64,000 bases of DNA from Reinekea marina (GCF_030409715.1 NZ_JAUFQI010000001.1:2406501-2470500), one strand, 5' to 3'. Counted from the stretch's first letter, positions 27,835-37,360 are shown. A program made the numbers and translations. The notes: generated from the sequence alone by a model not told the origin.

Positions 27835-28374
27835 CTATTCTTGTAGGCTCTTTACTAGGGATTGGAACAAGTTGGCCAGTTCTTTCCGATCGGTTTTACT
27901 TTGAGTTAAGAGTCGAGAAGATTGCTCCAATCGATCTTCCATACCTTTATTCTTCTTCTCCATAATAGCCTTCAAATTTTCGATTTCTTGTTTTAGGCTA
28001 TTTTTTATTTCGATTTCAGATTTATTATGTGCGACTGCATTAGCCTGCACCAATTCATGAATTTTATTAATCGCACCCTCGACACTTTCGCTATCGGACA
28101 GCTGAAGGTCGTGCAATTGTTTCAGCGAATCTGCCTGCTCAGCCAATGAATCTGTGAATTCCGCAGCTTGTGAATCAATGCTAGACTGAAATGTTTTTTC
28201 TAGCTCTACTAAACGCTTTTCAATTTCATCACGAAATGCATTTATTTTTACTTCAACTTGACTCAACTGCTCACCAAATAGTAAATTCTGAATCTCTTTT
28301 AATTGGTTGCGCTGATTCTCGTTAGGATCAGATTCATTGGGCTGGTTGCTTTTTTCTTTTTTTTGACTTGCCAT
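27835..28374 (-). CDS. Coiled-coil protein, first gene of the GTPase operon
   Basis: 179 residues, highly charged, no signal peptide. Residues about 25-175 are heptad-rich (LFGEQLSQVEVKINAFRDE, KRLVELEKTFQSS, EIENLKAIMEKKNKG). It has a KEKSNQPNESDPNENQRN-type disordered start. Ten bases separate it from the OmpA/Roadblock gene. No family recognised; likely a structural or adaptor component of the same complex. Confidence 0.75.
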   Translation of the reverse strand: MASQKKEKSNQPNESDPNENQRNQLKEIQNLLFGEQLSQVEVKINAFRDEIEKRLVELEKTFQSSIDSQAAEFTDSLAEQADSLKQLHDLQLSDSESVEGAINKIHELVQANAVAHNKSEIEIKNSLKQEIENLKAIMEKKNKGMEDRLEQSSRLLTQSKTDRKELANLFQSLVKSLQE

Positions 28375-28812
28375 GCCTTTTACACCTACGTCTATTTATT
28401 CCCTCCCTGTAAACCAATACGTCTATAAAATACAGAGAACATCAATTTCTAAGCAATTTGATTCAGTATAGTCACATTTCTATGAACACTGTTAACTCTC
28501 AATTCATCACAGAATGCACTATTTAGACAATTTAATACTATTAAGCTGACTTATTATAATCAAAATGACTATTTCAATGATTTTCTGGTGACATCCACTC
28601 ACATACTAGCGCTGTCATTTGAGGTTTAGTCCTATCAACTTAACAGGGGTTAACAGAACACACCAAATCTATGCCACATTAACTTGAACATTTAGCAATA
28701 AAGCTGAATAACTTCTACTATTTGAAAAGCAACTTAACGATTACTGCAAAGCTTAAGGTAAATATTTAATTAACTCGCAATGCCATATGTAAAATCTCTT
28801 TGAGTTAAATTT
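28375..28812. other. Intergenic, non-coding
   Basis: AT-rich; no gene on either strand. It should hold the promoter of the coiled-coil/OmpA/GTPase/GGDEF-EAL operon near 28400-28500 and the end of the recJ transcript. No clear terminator hairpin or RNA gene seen. Confidence 0.5.
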
Positions 28813-30531
28813 TTAGCGCGCCTCTATCTTGGAAAACATCAACTGCAATGTCTCCTGCCCACGAAAGCGGTTGCAGCTTAGTTGGTAAACGCCGATTAAT
28901 TGCTTGGCGTTGGTTGGCCATTCTTCTGTGTCAATGTTAAAGGCGATGCCGTCTATTTCTTGTTGGCCGGTTTTTACGACCAGTTTTAAATGCCGCTCTC
29001 CTACGATACGTTGAGAGACTATGGTGAATTCGCCATAAAACTGTGGTTCAGGGAAGGCTTGCCCCCAGGGGCCGGCTTGCTCAAGATTTAGGGCTTGATG
29101 CAGGTTGAGATCGGTTTCTTGTAGGGGGCCGTCTGTCCATAGATGGGCTTGTAGAGCCTCTGGGTCGGCTAAGGCGTGAATTGATTGCTCGAATAGGCTG
29201 CGGAATTCTTCGAGCGATTCTTCTCGTATGGTTAAGCCAGCCGCCATGGCGTGGCCACCAAATTTAATGAGGATGTTTGCATTTTTTTTGCTGACCCAAT
29301 CTAAAGCGTCGCGCAGGTGCACGCCGGGTATGGATCGGGCGGAGCCCTTTAAGGTGCCGTTATCGGCTGGTGCCATGGCAATGACTGGGCGATGTATTTT
29401 TTCTTTCACGCGTGATGCTAGTATGCCTATGACACCTTCGTGCCAATCGTTGTGGCACAGCACCAAGCCAGATGGCGGTGCGCTGATATTAATATCATCT
29501 AAGTAGCTTTGTGCATCGGCCACCATCGATTGCTCAATTTGCCGGCGCTCTACATTAAAATCTTGCAGTTGCTGGGCTATTTCTCGGGCTTCGTGATCGT
29601 TTTCGGTTAACAAGCATTGCACGCCAATGGTCATGTCGTCTAACCGGCCTGCAGCGTTTAAGCGCGGCCCAACCACAAAGCCCATGTCTAAACTTTTGGC
29701 TTGCCGCCAGTCTTTGCCGGCTACGTCGAATAAGGCGCGAATACCTGGGCGGCACTGGCCTTGCCGTATGCGTTTTATACCTTGCTGCACCAGTTTGCGG
29801 TTATTGGCATCGAGTGGTACCACATCGGCTACCGACGCCAGTGCCACTAAATCTAACCATTTACCTAAGTTCGGTAACGGTTGTACGCCTTGATCACGTA
29901 AGGTTGCTCGCAGTGCGATTAATACGTAAAACATAACCGTGCAACCACAGGCCGCCTTGCTTTCGAAATTACAATTAGGTTGGTTAGGGTTCACTATCGC
30001 GTCAGCGTTAGGCAATGTTGCAGCGGCTAGATGATGATCGGTAATTAATACTTTTACGTTTGCGGCCTTGGCTTTAGCTACGCCTTCTAAACTGGCAATG
30101 CCGTTATCGACCGTAACGATTAAATCTGGGCTTTGTTGCAACGCTAAATCTACAATTTCAGGCGATAAACCATAGCCATATTCAAATCGGTTCGGCAGTA
30201 GGTAATTTACGTTTAACCCCATCTCGGTTAAACCCAGCATGGCTAACGCGGTAGACGTTGCTCCGTCGGTATCGTAATCGCCCACTATCAGCACTTTCCA
30301 GTGCTCTGCTTTCGCTTGTTGCAGCAAGTCGGCGGCTTTGTGAATATCTTTTAGGCTTTGCCATGGCAGCAAAGTAGTTAAGGAATCTTCGAGTTGGTTG
30401 GCCGATTCTACACCACGGGCAAGGTATAAGCGGTTTAATAAGGGGTTTTGATGAACCTGATGTGATTCATCTGAAGCATGGCGGGTTCGAATCTCAAACC
30501 CGCCGATAGAAAGGTTATTTAACTTACTCAC
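28813..30531 (-). CDS. recJ: Single-stranded-DNA-specific exonuclease RecJ
   Basis: 572 residues, normal length. DHH-family phosphodiesterase motifs in order: VGDYDTDGATST, TVDNGI, LITDHHLA, and VADVVPLDANNRKL; DHHA1 C-terminal half with FGGHAMAAGLTI. Degrades single-stranded DNA 5' to 3' in recombination and mismatch repair. The GTG start at 30531 overlaps the end of thrC by 8 bases, so the two are cotranscribed with hom. Confidence 0.97.
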   Translation of the reverse strand: MSKLNNLSIGGFEIRTRHASDESHQVHQNPLLNRLYLARGVESANQLEDSLTTLLPWQSLKDIHKAADLLQQAKAEHWKVLIVGDYDTDGATSTALAMLGLTEMGLNVNYLLPNRFEYGYGLSPEIVDLALQQSPDLIVTVDNGIASLEGVAKAKAANVKVLITDHHLAAATLPNADAIVNPNQPNCNFESKAACGCTVMFYVLIALRATLRDQGVQPLPNLGKWLDLVALASVADVVPLDANNRKLVQQGIKRIRQGQCRPGIRALFDVAGKDWRQAKSLDMGFVVGPRLNAAGRLDDMTIGVQCLLTENDHEAREIAQQLQDFNVERRQIEQSMVADAQSYLDDINISAPPSGLVLCHNDWHEGVIGILASRVKEKIHRPVIAMAPADNGTLKGSARSIPGVHLRDALDWVSKKNANILIKFGGHAMAAGLTIREESLEEFRSLFEQSIHALADPEALQAHLWTDGPLQETDLNLHQALNLEQAGPWGQAFPEPQFYGEFTIVSQRIVGERHLKLVVKTGQQEIDGIAFNIDTEEWPTNAKQLIGVYQLSCNRFRGQETLQLMFSKIEAR

Positions 30532-31921
30532 TAAAAACGTGTTTTACAACGTAGGCTTGCAACGCGTGTAGCTCGTTGGCAATGACATCGTATCGCTCTT
30601 CACGTTCGAACAAGTCGGATAAGTGGTGCGGCAATGCCGGTGTTTCTAACCCTGCTTTTTCAATGGCTTCGGTAAATTTCACCGGGTGTGCGGTACCTAA
30701 GGTAATCATGGGTACGTTTGCATCGCGACGGCATTCGCGGGCGGCTTTTACACCAATGGCCGTATGCGGGTCTAGTAGGTAACCGGTATCGTCGTATACT
30801 TCTTTTATGGTATCGCAGGTAGTGCTGTCGTTAACGGCGTGGCTATCAAAGGTTTCGCGTACGCTGGCCATTTTTTCTAAATCTAGCTCAACGGTTTCTA
30901 CGTTCATTTTATCCATTAGGTTTGCTAGTGCCGAACCTTCGCGACCATACACATCAAACAACAAACGCTCAAAGTTAGATGACACCACAATATCCATTGA
31001 TGGCGATAAGGTGTGCGCTAATGGCAGTTTTTCATATTTATTTTGGCTGATGGTGCGGTGCAAAATATCGTTCTGGTTGGTGGCTACAATGAGCTGCTTA
31101 ACCGGTAAGCCCATCTTTTTAGCCAAGTAGCCAGCAAAAATATCGCCAAAGTTACCGGTGGGTACTGAGAACGCCATTTCGCGGTCGGGGCCACCTAAGT
31201 TTAAGCTGGCGTAAAAATAGTAAACCACCTGCGCCATAATACGCGCCCAGTTGATGGAGTTTACGGCAACTAATCGGCGCTCACCTTTTAAGAATGCTTG
31301 GTCCGCAAAACAGGCCTTAACCATGCTTTGGCAATCGTCAAAGTTACCTTCAACGGCCAAGTTAAAAACGTTATCGCCTTTAATGGTGGTCATTTGTTTG
31401 CGCTGCACTTCCGAGACACGGTTGTTCGGGTGCATGATAAAAATATCTAGGTGGTCGCTGTGTTTGCAGCCTTCAATGGCGGCTGAACCGGTATCACCCG
31501 ATGTTGCGCCAATGATCACGGCTTTTTCATTACGCTTGGTCAACACATGGTCTAACAAACGGCCAAGCAACTGCAGCGCAAAGTCTTTAAACGCCAGTGT
31601 AGGGCCTTGGAATAGCTCTAACACGTATTCGTTATGATCTAATTGTGCTAACGGCGCAACGGCTTTATGACCAAAACCAGCGTAAGTTTCTGTGAGCATA
31701 GTTTGCAGCGTGGCATCGTCTATTGCGCCACCGATGAACGGCTGAATAATTTTGAAAGCCAGCTGATCGTAGGGTAAATCGCGCCAGCTTCGAATGGTCT
31801 CTAACGAATAATGCGGTAACGTTTCTGGTACATATAAACCACCATCACTGGCTAAACCAGTGAGTAACACATCTTCAAATTCTAATGCCGGTGCTTGGCC
31901 ACGCGTACTGATATATTTCAA
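30524..31921 (-). CDS. thrC: Threonine synthase
   Basis: 465 residues of the longer bacterial/fungal type. PLP lysine in GPTLAFKDFALQ; ATSGDTGSAAIEG binds phosphate. Converts O-phospho-homoserine to threonine. It follows hom by 16 bases and precedes recJ with overlap, the hom-thrC-recJ association seen in pseudomonads and relatives. Confidence 0.98.
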   Translation of the reverse strand: MKYISTRGQAPALEFEDVLLTGLASDGGLYVPETLPHYSLETIRSWRDLPYDQLAFKIIQPFIGGAIDDATLQTMLTETYAGFGHKAVAPLAQLDHNEYVLELFQGPTLAFKDFALQLLGRLLDHVLTKRNEKAVIIGATSGDTGSAAIEGCKHSDHLDIFIMHPNNRVSEVQRKQMTTIKGDNVFNLAVEGNFDDCQSMVKACFADQAFLKGERRLVAVNSINWARIMAQVVYYFYASLNLGGPDREMAFSVPTGNFGDIFAGYLAKKMGLPVKQLIVATNQNDILHRTISQNKYEKLPLAHTLSPSMDIVVSSNFERLLFDVYGREGSALANLMDKMNVETVELDLEKMASVRETFDSHAVNDSTTCDTIKEVYDDTGYLLDPHTAIGVKAARECRRDANVPMITLGTAHPVKFTEAIEKAGLETPALPHHLSDLFEREERYDVIANELHALQAYVVKHVFSE

Positions 31922-31937
31922 AATTTTACTCTCACTG

Positions 31938-33236
31938 TTATGAGTCTAAACGTTCAACACGAATACGAACAACTTTTTCAGGTACAGAAGCTAGCGCTTC
32001 GATGGCTGCTATTGCACTGTTCATTTGACGCTCTTTAACGGGTTGCGTTAATAATACCAACGGCACTAGTTCGGCGTCATCTGGGGCTTCTTTTTGGATG
32101 ATCGCTTCCATATTAATGCCATGTTTGCTCAAGGTGTCGGCAATTCTTGCCATCTGCCCGACTTCGTCTTTTACAGAAATATGCAAATAATAAGACGTTG
32201 TGAAATCGTCTGGCGCTAACACTGGCAAATCTTTAGTGACGGTACTAAAACCTAAGTGCGGCACAAGCCCAGGGCTGTCGATATCACGTGCTATGTCAAC
32301 GATATCGGCAATCACGGCAGAAGCCGTTGCTTCAGCACCCGCACCCGCTCCGTGATACATGGTTGGACCAACAGCATCACCGATCACGAGAACAGCATTT
32401 AAAACACCATCTACATTGGCCAGCAAACGCTTGTTTGGAATTAACGTTGGATGAACTCGCATTTCCAAGCCTTCATCGGTTCGGCGGGCAATGCCTAAAT
32501 GCTTAATATTGTAGCCAAGCTCTTCGGCAAACTGCACATCTTCTCTGGTAATTTTGGTAATGCCTTCGGTATATACTTTATCGAACTGTAACGACACACC
32601 AAACGCATTGGCCGCTAAAATGGCAAGCTTATGCGCGGCATCTATGCCTTCTACGTCAAAAGTAGGGTCGGCTTCGGCATAGCCGAGCTCTTGGGCCTCT
32701 TTAAGTACATCTTCAAAGGCGCGTCCTTTTTCTGACATTTCCGATAAAATAAAGTTACCGGTACCGTTAATGATTCCCGCTAACGACTCTATTTGGTTGG
32801 CCACTAAACCTTCACGAATGGCTTTGATAATAGGAATACCGCCAGCCACGGATGCTTCATAGGCAACCACAACGCCTTTGGCTTCGGCTGCGGCAAAAAT
32901 TTCATTGCCATGAACGGCGATAAGAGCTTTGTTGGCCGTAACCACGTCTTTACCGTTTTCTATAGCGGTTAACACAAGGTCTTTAGCTACGGTTGTGCCG
33001 CCAATGGTTTCAACAATAATATGCACATCAGGATCTTTGACGACATCGAAAATATCGCGAGAGACTTTTACTTGCGATGTATCGCAAGCAGGGTTATCGC
33101 GGCGTGCTCCAATGTGTGTAATCTTAACTGATCGACCGGCTCTGCGGGCAATTTCATCTAAATTGCGCTGAATGACATTAAACGTACCTGCACCAACGGT
33201 GCCTAAACCACATATACCTACATTTACCTGTTTCAA
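31938..33236 (-). CDS. hom: Homoserine dehydrogenase
   Basis: 432 residues from the TTG at 33236, chosen because AGAGG lies 7 bases before it and the product then starts MKQVNVGICGLGTVG like relatives; the frame is open 30 bases further. N-terminal NAD(P)-binding domain (GLGTVGAGTF), catalytic domain (GTGNFILSEM, GYAEADPTFDVEGIDAAHK), C-terminal ACT domain (about 345-425) for threonine feedback. Reduces aspartate semialdehyde. Mono-functional; no aspartokinase fused. Confidence 0.97.
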   Translation of the reverse strand: MKQVNVGICGLGTVGAGTFNVIQRNLDEIARRAGRSVKITHIGARRDNPACDTSQVKVSRDIFDVVKDPDVHIIVETIGGTTVAKDLVLTAIENGKDVVTANKALIAVHGNEIFAAAEAKGVVVAYEASVAGGIPIIKAIREGLVANQIESLAGIINGTGNFILSEMSEKGRAFEDVLKEAQELGYAEADPTFDVEGIDAAHKLAILAANAFGVSLQFDKVYTEGITKITREDVQFAEELGYNIKHLGIARRTDEGLEMRVHPTLIPNKRLLANVDGVLNAVLVIGDAVGPTMYHGAGAGAEATASAVIADIVDIARDIDSPGLVPHLGFSTVTKDLPVLAPDDFTTSYYLHISVKDEVGQMARIADTLSKHGINMEAIIQKEAPDDAELVPLVLLTQPVKERQMNSAIAAIEALASVPEKVVRIRVERLDS

Positions 33237-33443
33237 AACTCGCCTCTTTAGCGCAGATGATGACAATTATGAATGCGAACAGTACTGAAGCCCACCGCCT
33301 AGGTCAACGAGCAGCGCCGTGAAATAACGGCTTTTTTGACGTTTGTCTGGTGACGATTTCGCAACATCCCATTTCAGGGTTAATTTGCTTACTAAACGGT
33401 CTACATTGCTGTTTCTGGTTATTTTAAAAAGGTGGCAAGAATC

Positions 33444-33550
33444 GCCTAATCCGAGATGGTGAAAAAAGGGACGCCGTAAACCCATCCATGGGGGCTCGTC
33501 ATTGGCACCCATGCCAATGAACGCCCGATTTTCACCATCTCGGATTAGGC
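33444..33550. repeat. Hairpin repeat element (MITE/REP-like)
   Basis: A 107-base palindromic element. Outer arms of 22 bases (33444-33465 starting GCCTAATCCGAGATGG, and its exact complement at 33529-33550). Inside lies a second perfect hairpin, TCATTGGCA/TGCCAATGA (about 33498-33519), next to GGGACGCCGTAAACCCATCC. From memory, similar GGACGCCGTAAACCCATCC boxes are frequent intergenic repeats in marine gammaproteobacteria. It has no transposase. It sits between hom and rplS. Confidence 0.75.
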
Positions 33551-33602
33551 TTAGAAAATTGGTTAATCTATATAAGCGCTTACGAAACACCCTTTTAAAA
33601 AC

Positions 33603-33631
33603 AAAAAAGGCCGCCCGTGGGCAGCCTTTTT
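33603..33631 (-). terminator. Intrinsic terminator of the ribosomal operon
   Basis: GC-rich stem GGCTGCCC/GGGCGGCC (minus strand) followed by a T run, 22 bases after the rplS stop. Confidence 0.9.
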
Positions 33632-33652
33632 AGTGAAGAAATCAAACAGCGA

Positions 33653-34027
33653 TTAAGCGTTTGCTTTCTTACCTGGGATCTTCTCTTTAATACGAGCAGA
33701 ACGACCAGAACGCTCACGCAAGTAGTAAAGCTTAGCTTGACGTACAGCACCACGGCGCTTAACTTCAATGCTGTCTACTAATGCAGAGTAAGTCTGGAAA
33801 GTACGCTCAACACCTACGCCATTCGAGATTTTACGAACGGTAAATGCAGAGTTAACTCCACGGTTACGACGAGCAATTACAACACCTTCATAGGCCTGTA
33901 GACGCTCACGGTCACCTTCTTTTACTTTAACCTGTACAACCACAGTGTCACCTGGGCCAAAGGCTGGTATTTCTTTTTTAATCTGTTCAGCTTCAATTTG
34001 CTGAATAATCAAATTTTTGTTGCTCAT
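33653..34027 (-). CDS. rplS: Large ribosomal subunit protein bL19
   Basis: 124 residues with the full L19 pattern ([51 protein letters not shown] split by [13 protein letters not shown]). Located at the 30S-50S interface. AGGAG precedes the ATG. Last gene of rpsP-rimM-trmD-rplS; 14 bases after trmD. Confidence 0.99.
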   Translation of the reverse strand: MSNKNLIIQQIEAEQIKKEIPAFGPGDTVVVQVKVKEGDRERLQAYEGVVIARRNRGVNSAFTVRKISNGVGVERTFQTYSALVDSIEVKRRGAVRQAKLYYLRERSGRSARIKEKIPGKKANA

Positions 34028-34041
34028 GATTCAGCTCCTGA

Positions 34042-34821
34042 TCAGTCGCGTGAGCGTTGTTGCTCACTTTCAAATTCATCTAAAAGAGTCAGCTGTTCTT
34101 TCGAAAGCTGGCGACCTTCCAGTAAGTCGGGTCGTCTTTGCCTTGTCCGGCCTAGCGCTTGTTTTGCTCGCCATCTACGAATATTTTCGTGATGTCCGCT
34201 TAACAGTACTTCCGGCACACCTTTATCATCGAGTACTTCTGGTCGAGTATAGTGGGGACAATCCAATAAGCCATCAAAAAAAGAATCTTCAACCGATGAT
34301 AAGTCATGCCCTAGTACACCAGGAACCATGCGACTGATAGCATCCATAAAGGTTAGCGCTGCCAGTTCACCGCCACTGAGAACAAAATCCCCAAGTGACC
34401 ACTCTTCATCAATATCTGTTTCAATCAACCGTTCATCTATTCCCTCGTAACGACCACAGACAAATATCAAATGTTCGTTTTGAGACAACTCCATAACGCC
34501 TTGTTGATCGAGTTTTCGCCCTTGAGGTGACATATAAATCACCTTTGCTTTACCTTTGCTGCTGGCTTTCGCCGCAGAGATGGCATCGCGCAATGGCTGA
34601 ACCTTCATCAACATACCGGGACCACCGCCAAAAGGCCGATCGTCTACGGTACGGTGCTTGTCGTGGGTAAAATCGCGAGGATTCCAACAATTTGCTGAAA
34701 TGAGCCCTTGCTTTACCGCTCGACCCGTAACGCCATACTCTGTAAATGATTCAAACATTTCAGGGAACAACGTAACTAAACCAAACGTCAGTGCAGGTTG
34801 ATCTACACCTTCTTCTTTCAA
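34042..34821 (-). CDS. trmD: tRNA (guanine-N1)-methyltransferase
   Basis: About 259 residues from TTG 34821, which overlaps the rimM stop as TTGA; another TTG 15 bases upstream (34836) is possible, and neither has a strong ribosome site. SPOUT fold with trefoil knot: [13 protein letters not shown] and [13 protein letters not shown] form the AdoMet site, LPHYTRP-type segment is CPHYTRPEV. Makes m1G37 in tRNAs. Coupled translation with rimM is likely. Confidence 0.96.
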   Translation of the reverse strand: MKEEGVDQPALTFGLVTLFPEMFESFTEYGVTGRAVKQGLISANCWNPRDFTHDKHRTVDDRPFGGGPGMLMKVQPLRDAISAAKASSKGKAKVIYMSPQGRKLDQQGVMELSQNEHLIFVCGRYEGIDERLIETDIDEEWSLGDFVLSGGELAALTFMDAISRMVPGVLGHDLSSVEDSFFDGLLDCPHYTRPEVLDDKGVPEVLLSGHHENIRRWRAKQALGRTRQRRPDLLEGRQLSKEQLTLLDEFESEQQRSRD

Positions 34822-35351
34822 AACTCTGGATCCCAATCTACTGTCATTTCACCTTTTCCAAGGTCAATCTCTAGCAAAAATTGGTCAACATACGGTATTA
34901 AGCGTTCCCGCTTATCAATGCTATTTGCATTGCCTTTCACAACGATAACGTCGTTCCCAGGACCGGCTGCCATTAAATGATCCACTTCACCGAGCACAAC
35001 ACCTTCGGTATTGATTACGGTTAGGCCTTCCAGTTCGTACCAGTAGTACTCCCCTTCGTCCAACTCAGGTAAACGGTCTTTCGGGACACAGATTTCTGCG
35101 CCTGAATACTTTTTCGCAACTTCGCGGTCATCGACCCCTTTAAGATGCGCAACCATCCCCTTGCCATGACTACGTCCTTTGTCTACTTCAACACCGATCA
35201 GTTTTTGACCTTGTCTAAGTGTCCAATCACCATATTCTAAGATTCGATCCATAGGTTCAGTGTAAGAAAACACCTTAACCCAACCTTTAACGCCGTAAAC
35301 CGACGAGATCTTACCTAAAACAATGAAATCTTCAGAACTTTGTGTACTCAT
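34818..35351 (-). CDS. rimM: Ribosome maturation factor RimM
   Basis: 177 residues. N-terminal RimM barrel ([20 protein letters not shown]) and C-terminal PRC-barrel ([20 protein letters not shown]). Helps 16S rRNA processing around S19. Between rpsP (24 bases upstream) and trmD. Confidence 0.98.
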   Translation of the reverse strand: MSTQSSEDFIVLGKISSVYGVKGWVKVFSYTEPMDRILEYGDWTLRQGQKLIGVEVDKGRSHGKGMVAHLKGVDDREVAKKYSGAEICVPKDRLPELDEGEYYWYELEGLTVINTEGVVLGEVDHLMAAGPGNDVIVVKGNANSIDKRERLIPYVDQFLLEIDLGKGEMTVDWDPEF

Positions 35352-35375
35352 GACGACCTATAGCCTCATCTTCAA

Positions 35376-35627
35376 TTAGGCTTCGGCTTTCTTAAACTCT
35401 TTAAGCAATTGAGCGACGCGATCAGAAGTCTGTGCTCCCTTGCTTGCCCAATATTCAACGCGATCCAGGTCGACGCGTAAGCGCTCTTCCTGACCACGGG
35501 CAATTGGGTTAAAGAAACCAACACGCTCAATGAAACGACCGTCGCGGGCATTTCGGCTGTCAGCCACTGTAAGATGATAAAACGGGCGCTTCTTCGAACC
35601 ACCACGTGCGAGTCTAATGACTACCAT
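35376..35627 (-). CDS. rpsP: Small ribosomal subunit protein bS16
   Basis: 83 residues from the ATG at 35627 ([19 protein letters not shown]), with AGGAG 8 bases before; the frame is open further upstream but the extra residues do not belong to S16. [19 protein letters not shown] and VGFFNP are family signatures. First gene of the rpsP operon. Confidence 0.98.
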   Translation of the reverse strand: MVVIRLARGGSKKRPFYHLTVADSRNARDGRFIERVGFFNPIARGQEERLRVDLDRVEYWASKGAQTSDRVAQLLKEFKKAEA

Positions 35628-35753
35628 CGCGTTCTCCTGTTTGTGGGCAAGCTTTGAAATCACCTGCCATTGTGGAAAGCTATCGGGGGTTACCCGTAGA
35701 CTAAAATCCAACGTTTAAATAACCTGGGCGAACCCAGAAATTACGGCCGCGCA

Positions 35754-35781
35754 ATTATACGTATTTTGCTTAGTTAAGCAA
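35754..35781 (-). promoter_or_regulatory. rpsP operon promoter
   Basis: On the minus strand TTGCTT (35781-35776), 16-base spacer, perfect TATAAT (35759-35754), then the GC-rich TGCGCGG discriminator expected of a growth-rate-controlled ribosomal promoter. The transcript would have a leader of about 120 bases before rpsP. Confidence 0.8.
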
Positions 35782-35821
35782 GGTAACATCCCGCGCACCG
35801 CTGTGATTCAAACAATAAAGG

Positions 35822-35929
35822 CTATTTTCTATGCTTTTTGTCGAATAGTCGGACCAAAAAGAATGCTTTAAGCCCTATGACTACCACTACCCCAGCTGTT
35901 ATAAGCACTACTTGCAACCCTAGCGACAT
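35822..35929 (-). CDS. 35-residue single-pass membrane protein
   Basis: ATG at 35929 preceded by AGGTG at good distance, 13 bases after the stop of the sugar-binding protein gene. Product MSLGLQVVLITAGVVVVIGL followed by KAFFLVRLFDKKHRK: one hydrophobic helix and a basic, probably cytoplasmic, end. No family recognised. The spacing and ribosome site suggest it is translated; it could be a small regulator or anchor for the neighbouring transport protein, or unrelated. Confidence 0.55.
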   Translation of the reverse strand: MSLGLQVVLITAGVVVVIGLKAFFLVRLFDKKHRK

Positions 35930-35942
35930 TTATTCACCTTTT

Positions 35943-37211
35943 TCACATATCATCGAATGGTGGATAACCATTATTTTTTTCAATATCCAAATCTATCACA
36001 TCGGCCGCACTTGAAAGTGCCACATTAAAATCTGTACCCGTTAGAATATCATCCATAGCATCGGCGAGTGCGGCGCGAATTACCGGGTATGCAGGGTGCA
36101 ACGGCTTGGGTCGAGCGCTGGCGGCGAGCTGACTTGCCGGAATACTTAAAGGACCACGCTCACCAAAGATGGGAGATTTTGACAATGCACTTAAGGTAGC
36201 AGGCACACTGTAATTTCCATTTGAGCTCATTAGCACCTCTTCATCGGACATAATAAACTTCATAAATTCTGCCGCCTGCTGTGGGTTTTTAGTCTGGCTG
36301 GTTATACCGTAACTCCAATTATCATTACTCGTTACATGATATGGCCCTAAAACTGGAAATGGAATTGCAACAACATCATCACCTAGTGCGCTTTTAAAGC
36401 TTGGCCATTGCGATGTCGTTGCGAGCGACAACGATGCCCGCCGTTTTTCAAAACGGCGAGTCGACTTATGGCTAGGCACAATCCAGTTGTTTTGAACCAA
36501 CGGACTTAACACCTTTTTAAAGTCATCCATAAATAAAGACTCTAGCGCAATATGAGCATCCCACTTTGTATTTGAGATGATCTCACCTCCTGTAGATTGG
36601 ATAAAAGGCGAAAAGGCTGTAACGTACCAATCATCGTCGGCATAGTAGAGCTGCATGTCTAAAGGCCACTTGCCATGCTTTTTGGCCAACAAATCTAAAG
36701 CATTATGAAACTCATCTAAGCTCCACGCCTCTTCAATACTTCGAGGCACCGTAACACCGGCATCCGCCAATAACTGACGATTGGCAAACAAGGTTAACGC
36801 ATCACTAGTGGGGCTTAACGCGTATTCTCTACCATCTATAGGGTATGTTCCTTGCTGGCGAATCGTTTGGGTAACGTTATTTAGGAATTCCTCACTTAAA
36901 AGCTGATTGATCGGCATCAGTAAATCGGACCAAACATAGCGAGATAAACTTCCCGATTGAAAATAGAGTAGGTCTGGCAGCCGACCTTGCTTGGCCTCCT
37001 TCACGACAAAATCTGAAAAGGCAGATTGAGGTAGAACCAATGTATTTAGATTGATGTTCTGATGTTGACTATTAAACCGACGAACCTGATCCTCGAAAAG
37101 CGCCTGCTCACTTTTGGACCCGACGTTATACCAAATTGTTAAGTCAACCCTATCGCTGGCGAAGCTGACCACAGAAATACAGAAGAAAATCAAAAGCCAT
37201 AGATTTTTCAT
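35943..37211 (-). CDS. Extracellular (family 1) sugar-binding protein
   Basis: 422 residues. Signal peptide ending at SVVSFA, mature part of the MalE/UgpB-like fold: TIWYNVGSKSEQALFEDQVRRF is the usual first strand-helix, and NWSYGITSQTKNPQQAAEFMKFIMSDEEV the typical late helix. No ABC permease or ATPase gene is near, so it is an orphan binding protein, perhaps feeding a sensor or a remote transporter. A LacI-type palindrome lies 22 bases upstream of the start, implying carbohydrate-responsive control. Confidence 0.88.
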   Translation of the reverse strand: MKNLWLLIFFCISVVSFASDRVDLTIWYNVGSKSEQALFEDQVRRFNSQHQNINLNTLVLPQSAFSDFVVKEAKQGRLPDLLYFQSGSLSRYVWSDLLMPINQLLSEEFLNNVTQTIRQQGTYPIDGREYALSPTSDALTLFANRQLLADAGVTVPRSIEEAWSLDEFHNALDLLAKKHGKWPLDMQLYYADDDWYVTAFSPFIQSTGGEIISNTKWDAHIALESLFMDDFKKVLSPLVQNNWIVPSHKSTRRFEKRRASLSLATTSQWPSFKSALGDDVVAIPFPVLGPYHVTSNDNWSYGITSQTKNPQQAAEFMKFIMSDEEVLMSSNGNYSVPATLSALSKSPIFGERGPLSIPASQLAASARPKPLHPAYPVIRAALADAMDDILTGTDFNVALSSAADVIDLDIEKNNGYPPFDDM

Positions 37212-37232
37212 TGTTGTTATTCACCTATTATC

Positions 37233-37246
37233 TGAAAACGTTTTCA
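37233..37246 (-). promoter_or_regulatory. LacI-family operator palindrome
   Basis: TGAAAACGTTTTCA, a perfect 14-base palindrome with the central CG typical of LacI/GalR-type repressor operators. It lies 22 bases upstream of the sugar-binding protein start, where a repressor would block transcription. No LacI-type gene is in the window. Confidence 0.65.
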
Positions 37247-37312
37247 AAACAGCGTTTTAATATACAGAATTGAATAACTAATGTCCAAACTCGAAAAACA
37301 AAAAGCTTAAAA

Positions 37313-37340
37313 CAAAAAAAGCACCTCTAAAGGTGCTTTC
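37313..37340 (-). terminator. Intrinsic terminator of ffh
   Basis: Minus strand GCACCT/AGGTGC stem with a 4-base loop followed by seven T, about 20 bases after the ffh stop. Confidence 0.9.
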
Positions 37341-37360
37341 TTAAAATTTGAACATTGCTT

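Noticed and set aside
33267..33590. 107-codon open frame on the minus strand between hom and rplS
   Set aside because: It coincides with the nested hairpin element; the apparent protein is made by the palindrome and has no ribosome site or family.
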